From Flavobacteriales bacterium UBA6057 (GTDB taxonomy: Bacteria > Bacteroidota > Bacteroidia > Flavobacteriales_G > Salibacteraceae): DNA of 64,000 nucleotides. The stretch is taken from the NCBI GenBank assembly GCA_002428995.1, contig DIYJ01000010.1, positions 1 to 64,000 of the forward strand. The letters are read 5' to 3'. A model generated the notes under the pieces. That model did not search any database, was not told the DNA's origin, and was given only the letters and a program-made list of their open reading frames with translations. Shown here piece by piece: positions 25,282 through 35,500 of the stretch (the first letter of the stretch is position 1; every line of letters begins with the position of its first letter). Position numbers and translations under genes: made by a program.

Positions 25282-25929
25282 CTAGTCATCTAACAAACCA
25301 CGCTCCATTGCATATTTCACCATCCCGGCAATGTTGCGTACATCCAGTTTCCGCAAGATGTTTTTACGATGACTGATCACCGTGCTTTTGGCGATGAAGA
25401 GCGCATCGGCAATTTCCTGTGTCGTCATTTCACGGGCAATCATGCGTATCACTTCCGTTTCACGGTTTGTAAGAGTTACGTTGTCGCTTGGCGTTTTTTT
25501 GGTGGCAGGTTCAAGGCTTTTCATCACTGCCTGTGTTACCTCAGCAGAGTAATAGTTGTTGCCTGCAACAATGGCATCAAGGGCTGCCACCATTTCTTTC
25601 TGACTGTTTTCTTTCAGGATGTAGCCATCCACGCCCAAGCGCATGAGGCGTTTGATCAGGCTGCCGTGGCCCAGCATGGTCACGATAAGGATGCGCAGCT
25701 GCGGATGCTCCTTGCGTAGGTGGCCTGCAGTTTCCAGGCCATCCATGTCCGGCATGTTGATGTCCAGCACCAACACATCGGCTTCGGTAGTTTTCAAGGC
25801 TTCGAGCGCTTCGTGGCCGTTTCCTGCTTCAGCCACCACCTCAAAGCGTTGGGTGTGTTCCAACACAAGTCGCACGCCATCCCGGAAAAGCTGATGGTCG
25901 TCTGCGATGATGATGCGATGGGTATTCAT
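25282..25929 (-). CDS. NarL/LuxR-family response regulator
   Basis: 215 residues: receiver domain with acidic pair DD near residue 10, phospho-acceptor Asp56 in LVLDINMPDMDG and the conserved Lys in YILKENS, then a LuxR-type HTH (LTNRETEVIRMIAREMTTQEIADALFIAKSTVISHRKNIL). Start overlaps the upstream histidine kinase stop by four bases. It is the likely partner of that kinase and lies in the operon that diverges from the toxin genes. Confidence 0.92.
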   Translation of the reverse strand: MNTHRIIIADDHQLFRDGVRLVLEHTQRFEVVAEAGNGHEALEALKTTEADVLVLDINMPDMDGLETAGHLRKEHPQLRILIVTMLGHGSLIKRLMRLGVDGYILKENSQKEMVAALDAIVAGNNYYSAEVTQAVMKSLEPATKKTPSDNVTLTNRETEVIRMIAREMTTQEIADALFIAKSTVISHRKNILRKLDVRNIAGMVKYAMERGLLDD

Positions 25930-27920
25930 GCTTGAGCTTTGGCTTGTTGCTTGGCTTTAGAGGTTTCGATGGGCACTTCAATGGATACAGTGCTGCCGAT
26001 TCCGGGTGTTGAATCAATGAGGAGCTGACCACCAAGGCTTTCCATGCGTAGGGTCATGTTTTTCAGCCCCAGTCCGTGTGGTGTGTTGGCCGCAAATCCC
26101 TTTCCGTTGTCTGTGATCATTAGGCTCAGGTAGGTTTCATGGTCCACCAGCTGTACTTCGATGTTGGTCGCTTCACCGTGTCTAATGGCATTGGTGACGA
26201 GCTCTTGCGCGGAGCGGAACAGTGCTACTTCCAGGCCCGGAGCATAGCGGGAATCAGAAACAAAGGCATCAACTTGTGCTGTTACCTGACCCGAAGCGGT
26301 AACAGCTTCACACAGGTTTTCGATGGCGGTAACAAGGCCAAACTCACCCACCGCACCGGAGGCCAGGTCGTGGGCGATCTCGCGCATCTCAGCACAGATG
26401 TTGGCGAGCATTCCATTGGTTTTTTCCAGCTGTGTGCGATGCTCCTCAACTGTATCTGTAGCCGCAAGGTGATCGTAATGCAGCTTTAGAGTGGCCAGGC
26501 TGTTGCCAAGGCTGTCATGCAGCTCTTCCGCCACGCGGCCGCGTTCTTCCTCTGTGCCTTCCATGTAGGCGTGTACCGTTTTTAATTCGCTTTCCCTGAT
26601 CAGTTCAATGGTGCGTTGGCGGTTCAGCTCACCTTCTTTTGAAGATAGTGCGCGCTGGGCCCTAAGTTTTTGGAAGTAGTTCACCCCGAGTAAAACGCTC
26701 ACCAGCAGTAGGAGGCAGGCCGCTACCAGACCATAATTCCGCAGGGTGATTTGGCTGTTGGCTTCTGCTTTTTCCTGGCCCAGTTCAGCGATGGCTTGGT
26801 CCTTCCGGGCACTTTCGTAACGCTCCTGCATTTCCACGATCTGCTGGTTTTTTTCTACGCTGAACAAGCTGTCTCGCAAGGCAGTCTCCATCTTGAAGTA
26901 ATGCAAGGCACTGTCTGTATGGTTCAGCTCTTCGTGGACTCTCGATAAGTTGCCGTAAAGCTGCTGCATATCCGCAGGGTTTTTCTCGGGGTTTGCGAAA
27001 CTCGCAGCCATATGGTAGTTCTTAAGGGCGGTTTGCCACTCCTTGCGATCGGCATGCACGGCCGCGATGTTGTTGAATACCATCACCATTTCCGGGGCCA
27101 GGTTGTAAGGGAGGTAGAAGGCCTTGGCTGCAAGGAAGTGTTGCAAGGCCTTATCGGAATTTCCCAGTTCGCGATCGATGGCACCAATGCCGTTGTGCAG
27201 CCGTGCCTGGGAAAGTGCATCATCATGTGTGCGAGCATATTTCAGGGAACGCTGATAGTAGTCCCTGGCTTCCTCATAGCGTCCCAAATCGAAGTCTGTA
27301 ACGCCCAGGTTGAACCAGCTTCTGTTGATGCCAATGGAATCGTTTAGCGCGGTGTAGAGATCAAGCGCCTGGGAATAGAAGCGGGCCGCCTTTCCCGGAT
27401 CGCCAATGCTCGCGTGTATAGATGCAAGGGTATTGTAACCACTTGCCAGGTGTTGGCGATGTCCCGTTTTTTCCAGAATGCGGATCGATTGTAAGCACTG
27501 CTCAATGGCTTGCTCATAGTTCCCCAGTTGCCGATATACCTGGCTCAGGTTCGCCAATGCCAACGCTTCACCGAGGGTGTCTCCTGCCTGCGTTTTGAGC
27601 TGAACGGCTTCCTCTACCAAGGGCAAGGCCTCGTCTATTTTGCCCTGCTTGCGAAGGATCACTGCCTTACGCAGGTAGGCCGAGGCCAGCGCTGCAGGTC
27701 GATCTTCCTGCTGGGCTAATGTTGCTGCTTGGTCGGCAAACGCAATGGCTGCTTTAGCGTTTGTGTTTCTCAAGGTCCAAGCCAGGTCAATCATCGCCTT
27801 CAGACGAACCGAATCCGGATGCTGCTCACCACAAAGTGCACGCAAGCTGTCTTCCTTCTGTGTTTGACCACAGAGGATACACCCATAGAAGATCGCTAAA
27901 ACCGTAAGGACCCTCCACAT
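25926..27920 (-). CDS. TPR-containing sensor histidine kinase (HisKA_3)
   Basis: 664 residues. A signal peptide or signal anchor (MWRVLTVLAIFYGCILCG) is followed by about seven TPR repeats (A..NLSQVYRQLGNYEQAIEQCLQS..) on the outside of the membrane, a single membrane helix (GLVAACLLLLVSVLLGVNYF), a coiled-coil linker, a HisKA_3 dimerisation domain with the phospho-His in ELHDSLGNSLATLK, and a HATPase (ITDNGKGF, GLGLKNM). Typical of Bacteroidota NarL-type systems. The four-base overlap with the regulator gene supports a cognate pair. A 121-residue gene precedes it by 6 nt, so all three form one operon. Confidence 0.92.
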   Translation of the reverse strand: MWRVLTVLAIFYGCILCGQTQKEDSLRALCGEQHPDSVRLKAMIDLAWTLRNTNAKAAIAFADQAATLAQQEDRPAALASAYLRKAVILRKQGKIDEALPLVEEAVQLKTQAGDTLGEALALANLSQVYRQLGNYEQAIEQCLQSIRILEKTGHRQHLASGYNTLASIHASIGDPGKAARFYSQALDLYTALNDSIGINRSWFNLGVTDFDLGRYEEARDYYQRSLKYARTHDDALSQARLHNGIGAIDRELGNSDKALQHFLAAKAFYLPYNLAPEMVMVFNNIAAVHADRKEWQTALKNYHMAASFANPEKNPADMQQLYGNLSRVHEELNHTDSALHYFKMETALRDSLFSVEKNQQIVEMQERYESARKDQAIAELGQEKAEANSQITLRNYGLVAACLLLLVSVLLGVNYFQKLRAQRALSSKEGELNRQRTIELIRESELKTVHAYMEGTEEERGRVAEELHDSLGNSLATLKLHYDHLAATDTVEEHRTQLEKTNGMLANICAEMREIAHDLASGAVGEFGLVTAIENLCEAVTASGQVTAQVDAFVSDSRYAPGLEVALFRSAQELVTNAIRHGEATNIEVQLVDHETYLSLMITDNGKGFAANTPHGLGLKNMTLRMESLGGQLLIDSTPGIGSTVSIEVPIETSKAKQQAKAQA

Positions 27921-27926
27921 CAGGAT

Positions 27927-28292
27927 TTAGGTATGAATGCCGTCACCCGGAACATCGGCATCCGCATGGTGAACAATCACCGTGTTTTTGGAGCCATCTG
28001 AAACCGTCACAGCTACCACAACCATGGGGTCTTCCAATACAACACCTTCTTCCACAACAAACTCCAGCGTTTGTTGCAGAATCCAGGGTTCTGAGGGAGC
28101 ATCAGGCGAGGCACTGACGTTATACAACACACCTGTGAGTATATGGCCTTCCCGTTCCTCATCCGCATGGGCGGTTTCGCCCGCTCCTAGTTGCATCGTA
28201 ACGTAGAGCTTGTAATTGGTTCTGCTTTCGTCAGTTTCCAGGTATACGCTGGGTTTGTTCACAAATTCATGGGTGCTGGCCATCGCGTTCAT
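27927..28292 (-). CDS. Small hypothetical protein, first gene of the two-component operon
   Basis: 121 residues, acidic, no signal peptide or membrane helix. The sequence alternates hydrophobic and polar residues (YKLYVTMQLGAG, ILTGVLYNVSAS, DPMVVVAVTVSDGSKNTVIVHHAD), indicating a beta-sandwich fold. I do not recognise the family. It is separated from the kinase gene by 6 nt and starts 182 nt from the divergent small-paralogue genes, so it may belong functionally to the toxin block. An alternative start at Met4 is possible. Confidence 0.55.
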   Translation of the reverse strand: MNAMASTHEFVNKPSVYLETDESRTNYKLYVTMQLGAGETAHADEEREGHILTGVLYNVSASPDAPSEPWILQQTLEFVVEEGVVLEDPMVVVAVTVSDGSKNTVIVHHADADVPGDGIHT

Positions 28293-28377
28293 AGGTTATG
28301 GTTTAGGGTAGGCTTGTTGTGCTCTGTTTTGATTCGAGGCTCAAGAAAGGCAAAAAGTTACTTAAAAAGGAAGGCAT

Positions 28378-28391
28378 CCCCCATCAGGGGG
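28378..28391. promoter_or_regulatory. CCCCC/GGGGG palindrome in the divergent promoter region
   Basis: CCCCC (28378-28382), ATCA, GGGGG (28387-28391) lies between the two-component operon (minus) and the small paralogue/toxin genes (plus). It is a candidate operator or a hairpin in either 5' leader; only position and symmetry support it. Confidence 0.25.
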
Positions 28392-28474
28392 AGACGCTAA
28401 TTTCCATTTTCCGGGGATTGTATGCCGGTGTGCACTGACTCACTTTTGACCCATCATCAAAACAATAACTGAAG

Positions 28475-28762
28475 ATGGCACTGGAATTAGAAGACAAGCA
28501 AGTATTCTTTAAGAACGGATACGATACGATTACTGAAACCATTTCCTTTTCCAATACCGTGAGCCAGGCCAATGTAGGCCTGCGCGGTTTCGACCTTGAG
28601 TATGGGGATGATTCGCACAAGATCCGCTACGATTCCATTACGCTGTCTTGCAGCTGGAGCGGAAACTCCGTCACCTTTTCAGTTTCCATGAAAGTAGGCG
28701 CATCGGACACGAATGAAATGTCCGGTTCGGTTGATGTGCTCATCATAGCAGAAACCACCTGA
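28475..28762 (+). CDS. Small beta-rich protein, paralogue 1 of 3
   Basis: 95 residues, MALELEDKQVFF... ending DVLIIAETT. No signal peptide, no Cys-rich motif beyond one Cys, alternating hydrophobic pattern of a beta sandwich. It shares with the two following genes the start MA[LT].., the centre (GLRGFDLEYGDD versus VLQGINGTHGND) and the end I[IV]AET. First gene of a plus-strand set leading into the polymorphic toxin. I do not recognise the family; a structural, lectin-like or particle-forming role would fit but is not shown. Confidence 0.65.
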   Translation: MALELEDKQVFFKNGYDTITETISFSNTVSQANVGLRGFDLEYGDDSHKIRYDSITLSCSWSGNSVTFSVSMKVGASDTNEMSGSVDVLIIAETT

Positions 28763-28829
28763 AGAGAGGAGCAAGCCACTAGCTGATAGCCTCTTCACAA
28801 ACCAAATAATCATCAAATCCTTTCCAATT

Positions 28830-29117
28830 ATGGCACTACAATTCACTAGCAACACCCATTCCTTCAGCGGAAACGGCACCGTTAACGGCTCGGTTTCCTT
28901 CTCCAACGTGGTTCTTGATGCCACCGTTGTGCTGCAAGGAATCAACGGCACTCACGGCAATGACGATCACTTGCTAAAAAACTTTGACGTGGAGATCACC
29001 AACATTGCCTATAGCAACAATACCGTGACCTACGATCTCGCCTTTAGCATTGAGAACGACTCAGGCAACGAAATGTCGGGCACTGTTATCACCTGCGTCA
29101 TAGCCGAAACCACTTGA
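28830..29117 (+). CDS. Small beta-rich protein, paralogue 2 of 3
   Basis: 95 residues, same fold pattern and conserved end (CVIAETT). Closer to paralogue 3 in the centre (ATVVLQG) than to paralogue 1, and shares the NEMSG segment with paralogue 1, so it is intermediate between the two. The spacer before it carries the repeated palindromic motif described below. Function unknown; the position directly upstream of the RHS toxin suggests they are expressed together. Confidence 0.65.
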   Translation: MALQFTSNTHSFSGNGTVNGSVSFSNVVLDATVVLQGINGTHGNDDHLLKNFDVEITNIAYSNNTVTYDLAFSIENDSGNEMSGTVITCVIAETT

Positions 29118-29215
29118 GGTAATGGAAGAGCTATCAGCTGCTAGCTGCTAGCTGCCAGCTGATAGCCTCTTCACTAGCCGAATCATCATCTAATCAACGA
29201 CACATCCTTTTAATC

Positions 29216-29500
29216 ATGGCAACACAATTCACGACCCAAACAGCAACGTTCGATTCGAACGGCACACAACAGTTATCCGCATCTTTTGATAGTACCGTTC
29301 TCGGAGCCACGGTAGTGCTGCAAGGCTTTTACGCCACGTATGGCAATGGCAACTACAACACCAGCACCAACCAGGCGGCCATTAGCAATGTGAGCTTTTC
29401 GGGCAACACGGTTTCTTACGATGTCACCTTTACGTTTGACGATACGGTGAATCAGCGCACCGGCAACATTACCGCTGCCATTATTGCTGAAACAGCTTAA
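29216..29500 (+). CDS. Small beta-rich protein, paralogue 3 of 3
   Basis: 94 residues, ending IIAETA, with ATVVLQGFYATYGNGNYN in the centre. Lacks the NEMSG segment of the other two (has NQRTGN). It ends 84 nt before the probable start of the SpvB-RHS toxin. No signal peptide. Unrecognised family; three tandem diverged copies imply functional diversification, for example heteromeric assembly or different ligands. Confidence 0.65.
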   Translation: MATQFTTQTATFDSNGTQQLSASFDSTVLGATVVLQGFYATYGNGNYNTSTNQAAISNVSFSGNTVSYDVTFTFDDTVNQRTGNITAAIIAETA

Positions 29501-29584
29501 CTGGCATCAGCCTGCAGCTAGTGGTTGACAGCTGATAGCCTCTTCACAAGCAATATCTTTTCACCACTACTAACCCTCTTTCCC

Positions 29585-32500
29585 ATGTCGCGCATTGGTT
29601 TTTACCATGCCGGGGCCGTGTTGGCCTTGGCTGTCATTGCTATGTTTATTAAGGCCTGCACTCCTTCAACCGCGTTTACCTCCGTGCAAACTGTAGAAGG
29701 CTATGCAGGGGCCGTTAACAGCTCCTTCCACATAGGCAGCAACGGAGAAGCCTCCTTAACCTTTCCCATTGAGGTGATTCCCGGCACGCGGGGCATGCAG
29801 CCTTCGCTTTCGCTGGCTTACAACAGCAAGGGCAGCAATGGGCTGGCTGGCATGGGTATGCGCCTGTCGGGTATTTCAGTCATTAAACGCATAGGGGCAA
29901 CACCGGTGCAGGATGGCTTTTGGGGCAGCGTAAACTACGATAGCAACGATCGGTTTGCACTGGATGGGCAGCGATTGATGATTGTACAGGGAGATTATGG
30001 TGACGCAGATTCGGAATACCACACCCAGGTAGAAACCTGGCAAAAGGTGCAGGCAGTAGGGCAGTGCGGCAACGGGCCATGTGGGTTTAAGGTTTGGAGC
30101 AAAAACGGCAGCCTGCACGAATATGGCCTTACGGATGATTCCCGCATTGAAGCCCAGGGCGAGGATGCGGTGCGTGTGTGGGCCCTCAACCGATCTACCG
30201 ATTTAAACGGCAACTACATTACCTATACCTACACCGAGGTAGACGGCAGCTACTATCCCAAAACCATTGCCTATTCCGGCAACGATGCCGGTGGCCTTAC
30301 GCCCGGCCGCTTTGTGGATTTCAGCTACGAAACCCGCACCGACAGCTTTCCCCAGTTTGAAGGCGGAGCGCCTTTTCGCTATGCCAAACGCCTTTCCGGC
30401 ATCACCACGCGGCTGGGCAATCAACCCGTGTTGCAATACTTCCTCGATTACACCTACGAAACCGTAACCGGCCGCAGCATGGTAACGGCTGTTTCCGAGT
30501 GCGACTCTGTTGGCGTTTGCCTGCCTGCCACCACTTTGGGCTGGACCGAGGGCGACACCACCTTGCTATCATCCGCCCGCGCGCTTACCGCCAGCATTGC
30601 CAGCAGCAACATTTATTCTACCGACATCAATGCCGATGGCCTTACCGATGTGGTGAGTGTGCAAACCGGGAACTCAAAAGCCTTTGAGGTGGAAACATGG
30701 TTATCGAATGGGGTAGAATTGGTGCAATCTGGTGATTTTCAGGTGTCGGATATGGAACGCAATGGTTCCGCAGTGCCGGCCGATGTGAATGGCGATGGGC
30801 GGGTAGACCTGCTGTACATGCTCACCTCATCTACAGATCCGCTGAAGGTATACACCTTTTTGAGCGATGGCAGCACACTGGTGCTCACCGATACCTTTGA
30901 GGCGCCTGCCTCGTGGCCAACCACCAATGCCAGCGTTACCGTGCTGGATGTAAATGGCGATGCGCGCTCAGACATTGTGAGCACACAATTGCCCAACTAT
31001 GCCGAAAAAGATCTCACCGTAAGCACCTTTCTTTCCAACGGCAGCAGCTTTACGGCCGACACCGTTCAAACCATTGCCGTTACTGATCCCGAGGAAGGCG
31101 GAAATTTGTTTTCGGTAGATGTAAATGCCGACAACCGGGGCGACCTGGCGTGGGTTTCAAGCGGCAGCGGAACGGATAGTTTGCTGGTGCGAATGCTGAT
31201 GTCGCAGGGGCGCTATTACACCACTTCAGCTCCGCAGGCCTTTGCCTTTTTTGGCGGTTCGGGCGGCACGGTGATGACGCTGGATGTGAATGGCGATCGC
31301 TTTACCGACCTGGTGTATGCCGGCAGCACGTTTAACGATACGCTCAAGCTCAGCACCTTTCTTTCCAACGGGGAAAATTTCGAAAACGGCATTGAGCAAG
31401 TGGGCGCGCAAGCCCACAGCACCGACCGCTGCAATTTGGTGCCTACCGATGTAAACGGGGATGGCATGCAGGATTTGGTGGTGGCCAATACCGATGCCAG
31501 CGCTTCCTACCTGCTGTCGTGCTACCTGTCGGTGGGTGACGGTTTTGCAGCTCCCCAAAATCTCCCGCAAACCAGCGGCACCAGTGGCGGCATTCCCATG
31601 CCGGTTGACCTGAATGGTGATGCCATGTACGACCTGCTGTATGCCGTATCAGAGCAGGGTTTTGATGATTATTACTACAACTTTTCCATTTACGAAGCCA
31701 CCAGTACATACCCCAGCCTGCTTGAAACCATTGAAAACAATGTGGGCGGCCTGGTGGAGATTCACTACCGGCCACTGACCGATTCATCCGTTTACTCGCG
31801 GCCACCGCTGGCGGATACCGCTTTTTTGCCCGCTTCTTCGCAGGTAAACACCATCAACGGAGCCACTTACGGCATTGGCACTTCCTCCGTTTCCATTGGC
31901 GGAACCAGCTATCCCATTGTGGATGTAGAGCTGCCCGTGTATGCCGTTTCAGAGTACGTAAAGTCCTGCAACCAGGGCGATGCCTATGGCTATTCCTTTT
32001 TTTACAGCGGGGCGAAAATGAACCGTGGAGGCTACGGCTGGCTTGGCTTTGAATCCAAATCCAACTACGATACTTCGCTCAACACCATTGGCGTAACCTA
32101 TTACGAGCAGGAATTTCCGCTCATCGGTATGATTGACCATACCACCATGTACCGCATGTCAGACTCGGCCGAGCTCAACCGTGTGCAGCAAACCTACCTC
32201 ATTGATTATCCCATCCCAGGCGATACGTTGATTGCTCAACCCTTGATGACCCAGGTGGAGAAGGAGCTTTACACCTACGGAACATGGAACCTCAACCTGC
32301 AGATGAGCTATGCCTACGACACCTTTGCTAATCCCATACTGGTGCGCAACATTGGCGATCTGAGCGATCCCAAACCCGTGTACACCATCAGTGAATACGA
32401 CAACGACCTTTCGCGCTGGCAGCTCGGCTACGTTACCAGCAGCAAGCAAAGCCGCGATTCTACTGGCTTATTCACCGAGCAGCTCTATTCCTGGCAATTG

Positions 32501-35500
32501 ACGGAATACGACACTTCGAGGAATGTGGTCCGATCGCGCAGCTACAACAATCAGCTCAGCGATTTTGTGAATACCAACTACCGCTACGATGTGTTTGGCA
32601 ACGATACCGCCATGATCAGCGCTTCCAACGATACCACCATCACCCGGTTTGATTCGCTGTATGCCACCTACCAGGTGGAAACCATCAGCCCGCCCAACCA
32701 ATGGGGCAATCAGCTGGTGAACACCATCACCTACGATTATGGGTTTGGAGAAGCCGCCAGCCACACCGACCCCAACGGCATCACCAATTACTACGGCTAC
32801 GATGGCTTGGGGCGGCTCAGCTATGTGCGTGGCCCCGATCCGCAAGGCGATACCACCACCTTAATGACCCGAACCTGGGAAATGACGGGCGACAGCGGTT
32901 TTTATATGGAGAGCCGAACGCGGTTGGAATGGGCCCGGGACGAATTTCCGTGGACGCGGAGCTATACCGATGGCCTGCTGCGGAACTATCAAACCACCTC
33001 CGTTGGCGCTACGTTTGACCAGGTGCGCGTGACCGACCGCAGCTACGACAGCAAGCAGCGCGTAATCCGTGAATCGCTTCCGTACTGGGAAGGATCCGAC
33101 ACCATCGTGTATGCCACCACCACCTACGATCCGTATGGCCGGGTGATTGAAAGCGTGGCACCCAAGGACAATCAGGACAGCATTGTAACCGTGTATGATT
33201 TTCCCACGCGACAGCAGGTGGTAATCACCGAAGCGTATGGCACGGTAGATTCCGCACAAGTCACCATTCTGCAGACCTACTATTCTTCGCAGCCGCAAAT
33301 GACGGTGCGCGTAAACGAGCTGGGCGACAGCACCTACTTCGATTTCGATTGGCTCGGGCGGTCCATCTCATCTACCGATCCGATGGGGAACACTTCTACC
33401 GTTACCTACAACACCATGGGGCGGAAGCAAACGGCCAGCACACCCAGCATGGGCGCCACGCAGTATTTCTACTACGATTCGCTGATGTACAACCTTCAGG
33501 TGAACGCCAACAGCGACACCGTTCTCACCCGGTTTGATGGCCTCGGGCGCAGAATCCTCAAGCAGTATTCGCCCACCGATTCCATTGTGTACCAATACGA
33601 CAATCCCGCCAGCGCCAACGGGCAAGGCCAGCTTACAGGTGTGTTTCTGCCCAGCGGCAATACCTACCAAAGCACGTATGACGACTATGGAAACCGCGAC
33701 AGCATTGTGTTTTCGCTGGGCGGAACCGATTACATCACCACGCAGGAATTTGATCCCAACCACCGTGTGGATGCCATGACCTGGCCCGATGGTTCGGTGA
33801 TGAAATATGCCTATCAGCTGGATGGCCACATCGACAGTGTGTTGGTGGATGATGCATCAGACGGGCAAAGCGGAAACTTTACGGCCTATGCGCGCTACGA
33901 GAATTACAGCGCGCTGGGGCAGGCCACGCAAATTCAGTACGGAAATGGGGTGGTGGGCGATTTTGATTACTTCAACAGCGGCTTGATGGACAGCCTGCAG
34001 CTTACCGGCCCAACGGGTGATAACTTGTTGGAGCAGGTTTTTAACCGAAACTACCGCAACCAGCTCACCGCAGTGCAAAACTTAGACTCGGCTAGCGCGG
34101 CATGGTCGCAGGTGTTTGATTACGATGCGGCCGGAGAACTGACCACGGCCAATGGTGGTTATGGAGCGTACAATTACAGCTACGATGCGGCTGGAAACAT
34201 GACCAGCAAGCAAGGCACCAGCTGGAGCTACAGCGGATTTCAAGTTACCTCCGGCATGGTGGGGCAAGACACGGTTTCGAGCCTGAAGTATGACGCCATG
34301 GGCAACCTGAGCAGCAAAGCGAGCAATGGAACCAGCTATAGCTACCAATACAATCAACTGCAACAGCTCACCGGCCTTTCGCGCAACGATTCAGCGGTGT
34401 ATCGCTTTGCCTACGATCACGAAGGCAGGCGCATTTCCCGAGCCGATAGCGTGGATCAAAGCATCATTTACTACGTGAGCCCAACGTTTGAAGTCACGGT
34501 AGATCTTGCTGCTGGCGACACGCTGTACACCAAGTACGTGAAGGGCGCCAGCGGATTGATTGCCTCCATCACTTCCGCAGCGGAGGATGTGGAGCTATTG
34601 GAGGCAGGCTCAGCGGATGAAGGCGGCTTTTGGCCGGTTTCGTGGCCCGCGTTTCCACCCGCGTGGTGGCTGGCTTTGTGCTGCGCCATCTGTGGTTTGC
34701 TGTACGGCTTTGGCTTGCTGCGGCAGCGCTTTGCAGAGCGAAGCTGGACCGTGCCCGGAATGCTGAAAGATGCGTTGGCCACCGCGCTGTTTGCGTCCAT
34801 TTTGGCCATGGCCGTTGGCGTGCCCCAATCTGCCAGAGCTGCGGCCATGAGCGAGCTGGCAGACGAGCCAGAGGTCGGCATTCTCTACTTTTTCCAGGAC
34901 TATGTAGCCAGCACCCAGCTCACCACCGATGAGCAAGGCAGCGTTTCGGCACGCGTGTTTTACGAACCCTATGGCGCGATTGCCGAGCTGGAAGGCAGCG
35001 ACAGCTTCAGGCCCAAATTTGGCGGCAAGGAGCTGGATGCCGCCAGCGAGCTCTACTACTTCAACGCCCGCTACTACGATCCCGAAACCGGCCGCTTCAT
35101 CACCTCCGATTCGCAGCTGGGCGGTTCGCTGAACCAGAGCTACGTTTTCAACCAATACGCCTTTACGCTCAACAACCCGGTAAACCACACCGATCCCTCC
35201 GGCCACAATGTGTTCAGCTGGTTCCACCACCACAGCAAGCAGCTGGGCGCCATTGCCATCAGCACGCTTGAAATTGCCGCAGGCGTTACCCTCACCGTGG
35301 TTTCTGGCGGTGCCCTGTCCATGGTAGGCGAGGGCCTCATCAATGCAGGCATTGAAGGCATCGTGTACACCTCCACCCACTTCAACAACTTCCAGTGGAG
35401 CCAGTTCGGCATTGCCCAGGGCATTGGCTTTGCTACAGGTGTAGCCTTTGCCGGAGCCTTTAGTCTCATTGGCTTTGGTGCCGAACGCGCAGCCTCCCGA

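Larger units (their letters stand above)
28761..29547 (+). repeat. Repeated palindromic spacer after each small paralogue gene
   Basis: AGCTGATAGCCTCTTCAC occurs at 28781-28798, 29157-29174 and 29530-29547, once downstream of each of the three small genes. In the first two spacers it pairs with an upstream GAAGAG. In the second the pairing is long: 29125-29139 (GAAGAGCTATCAGCT) with 29157-29172. The spacers therefore form hairpins that could set relative expression by partial termination or mRNA processing. Confidence 0.7.
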
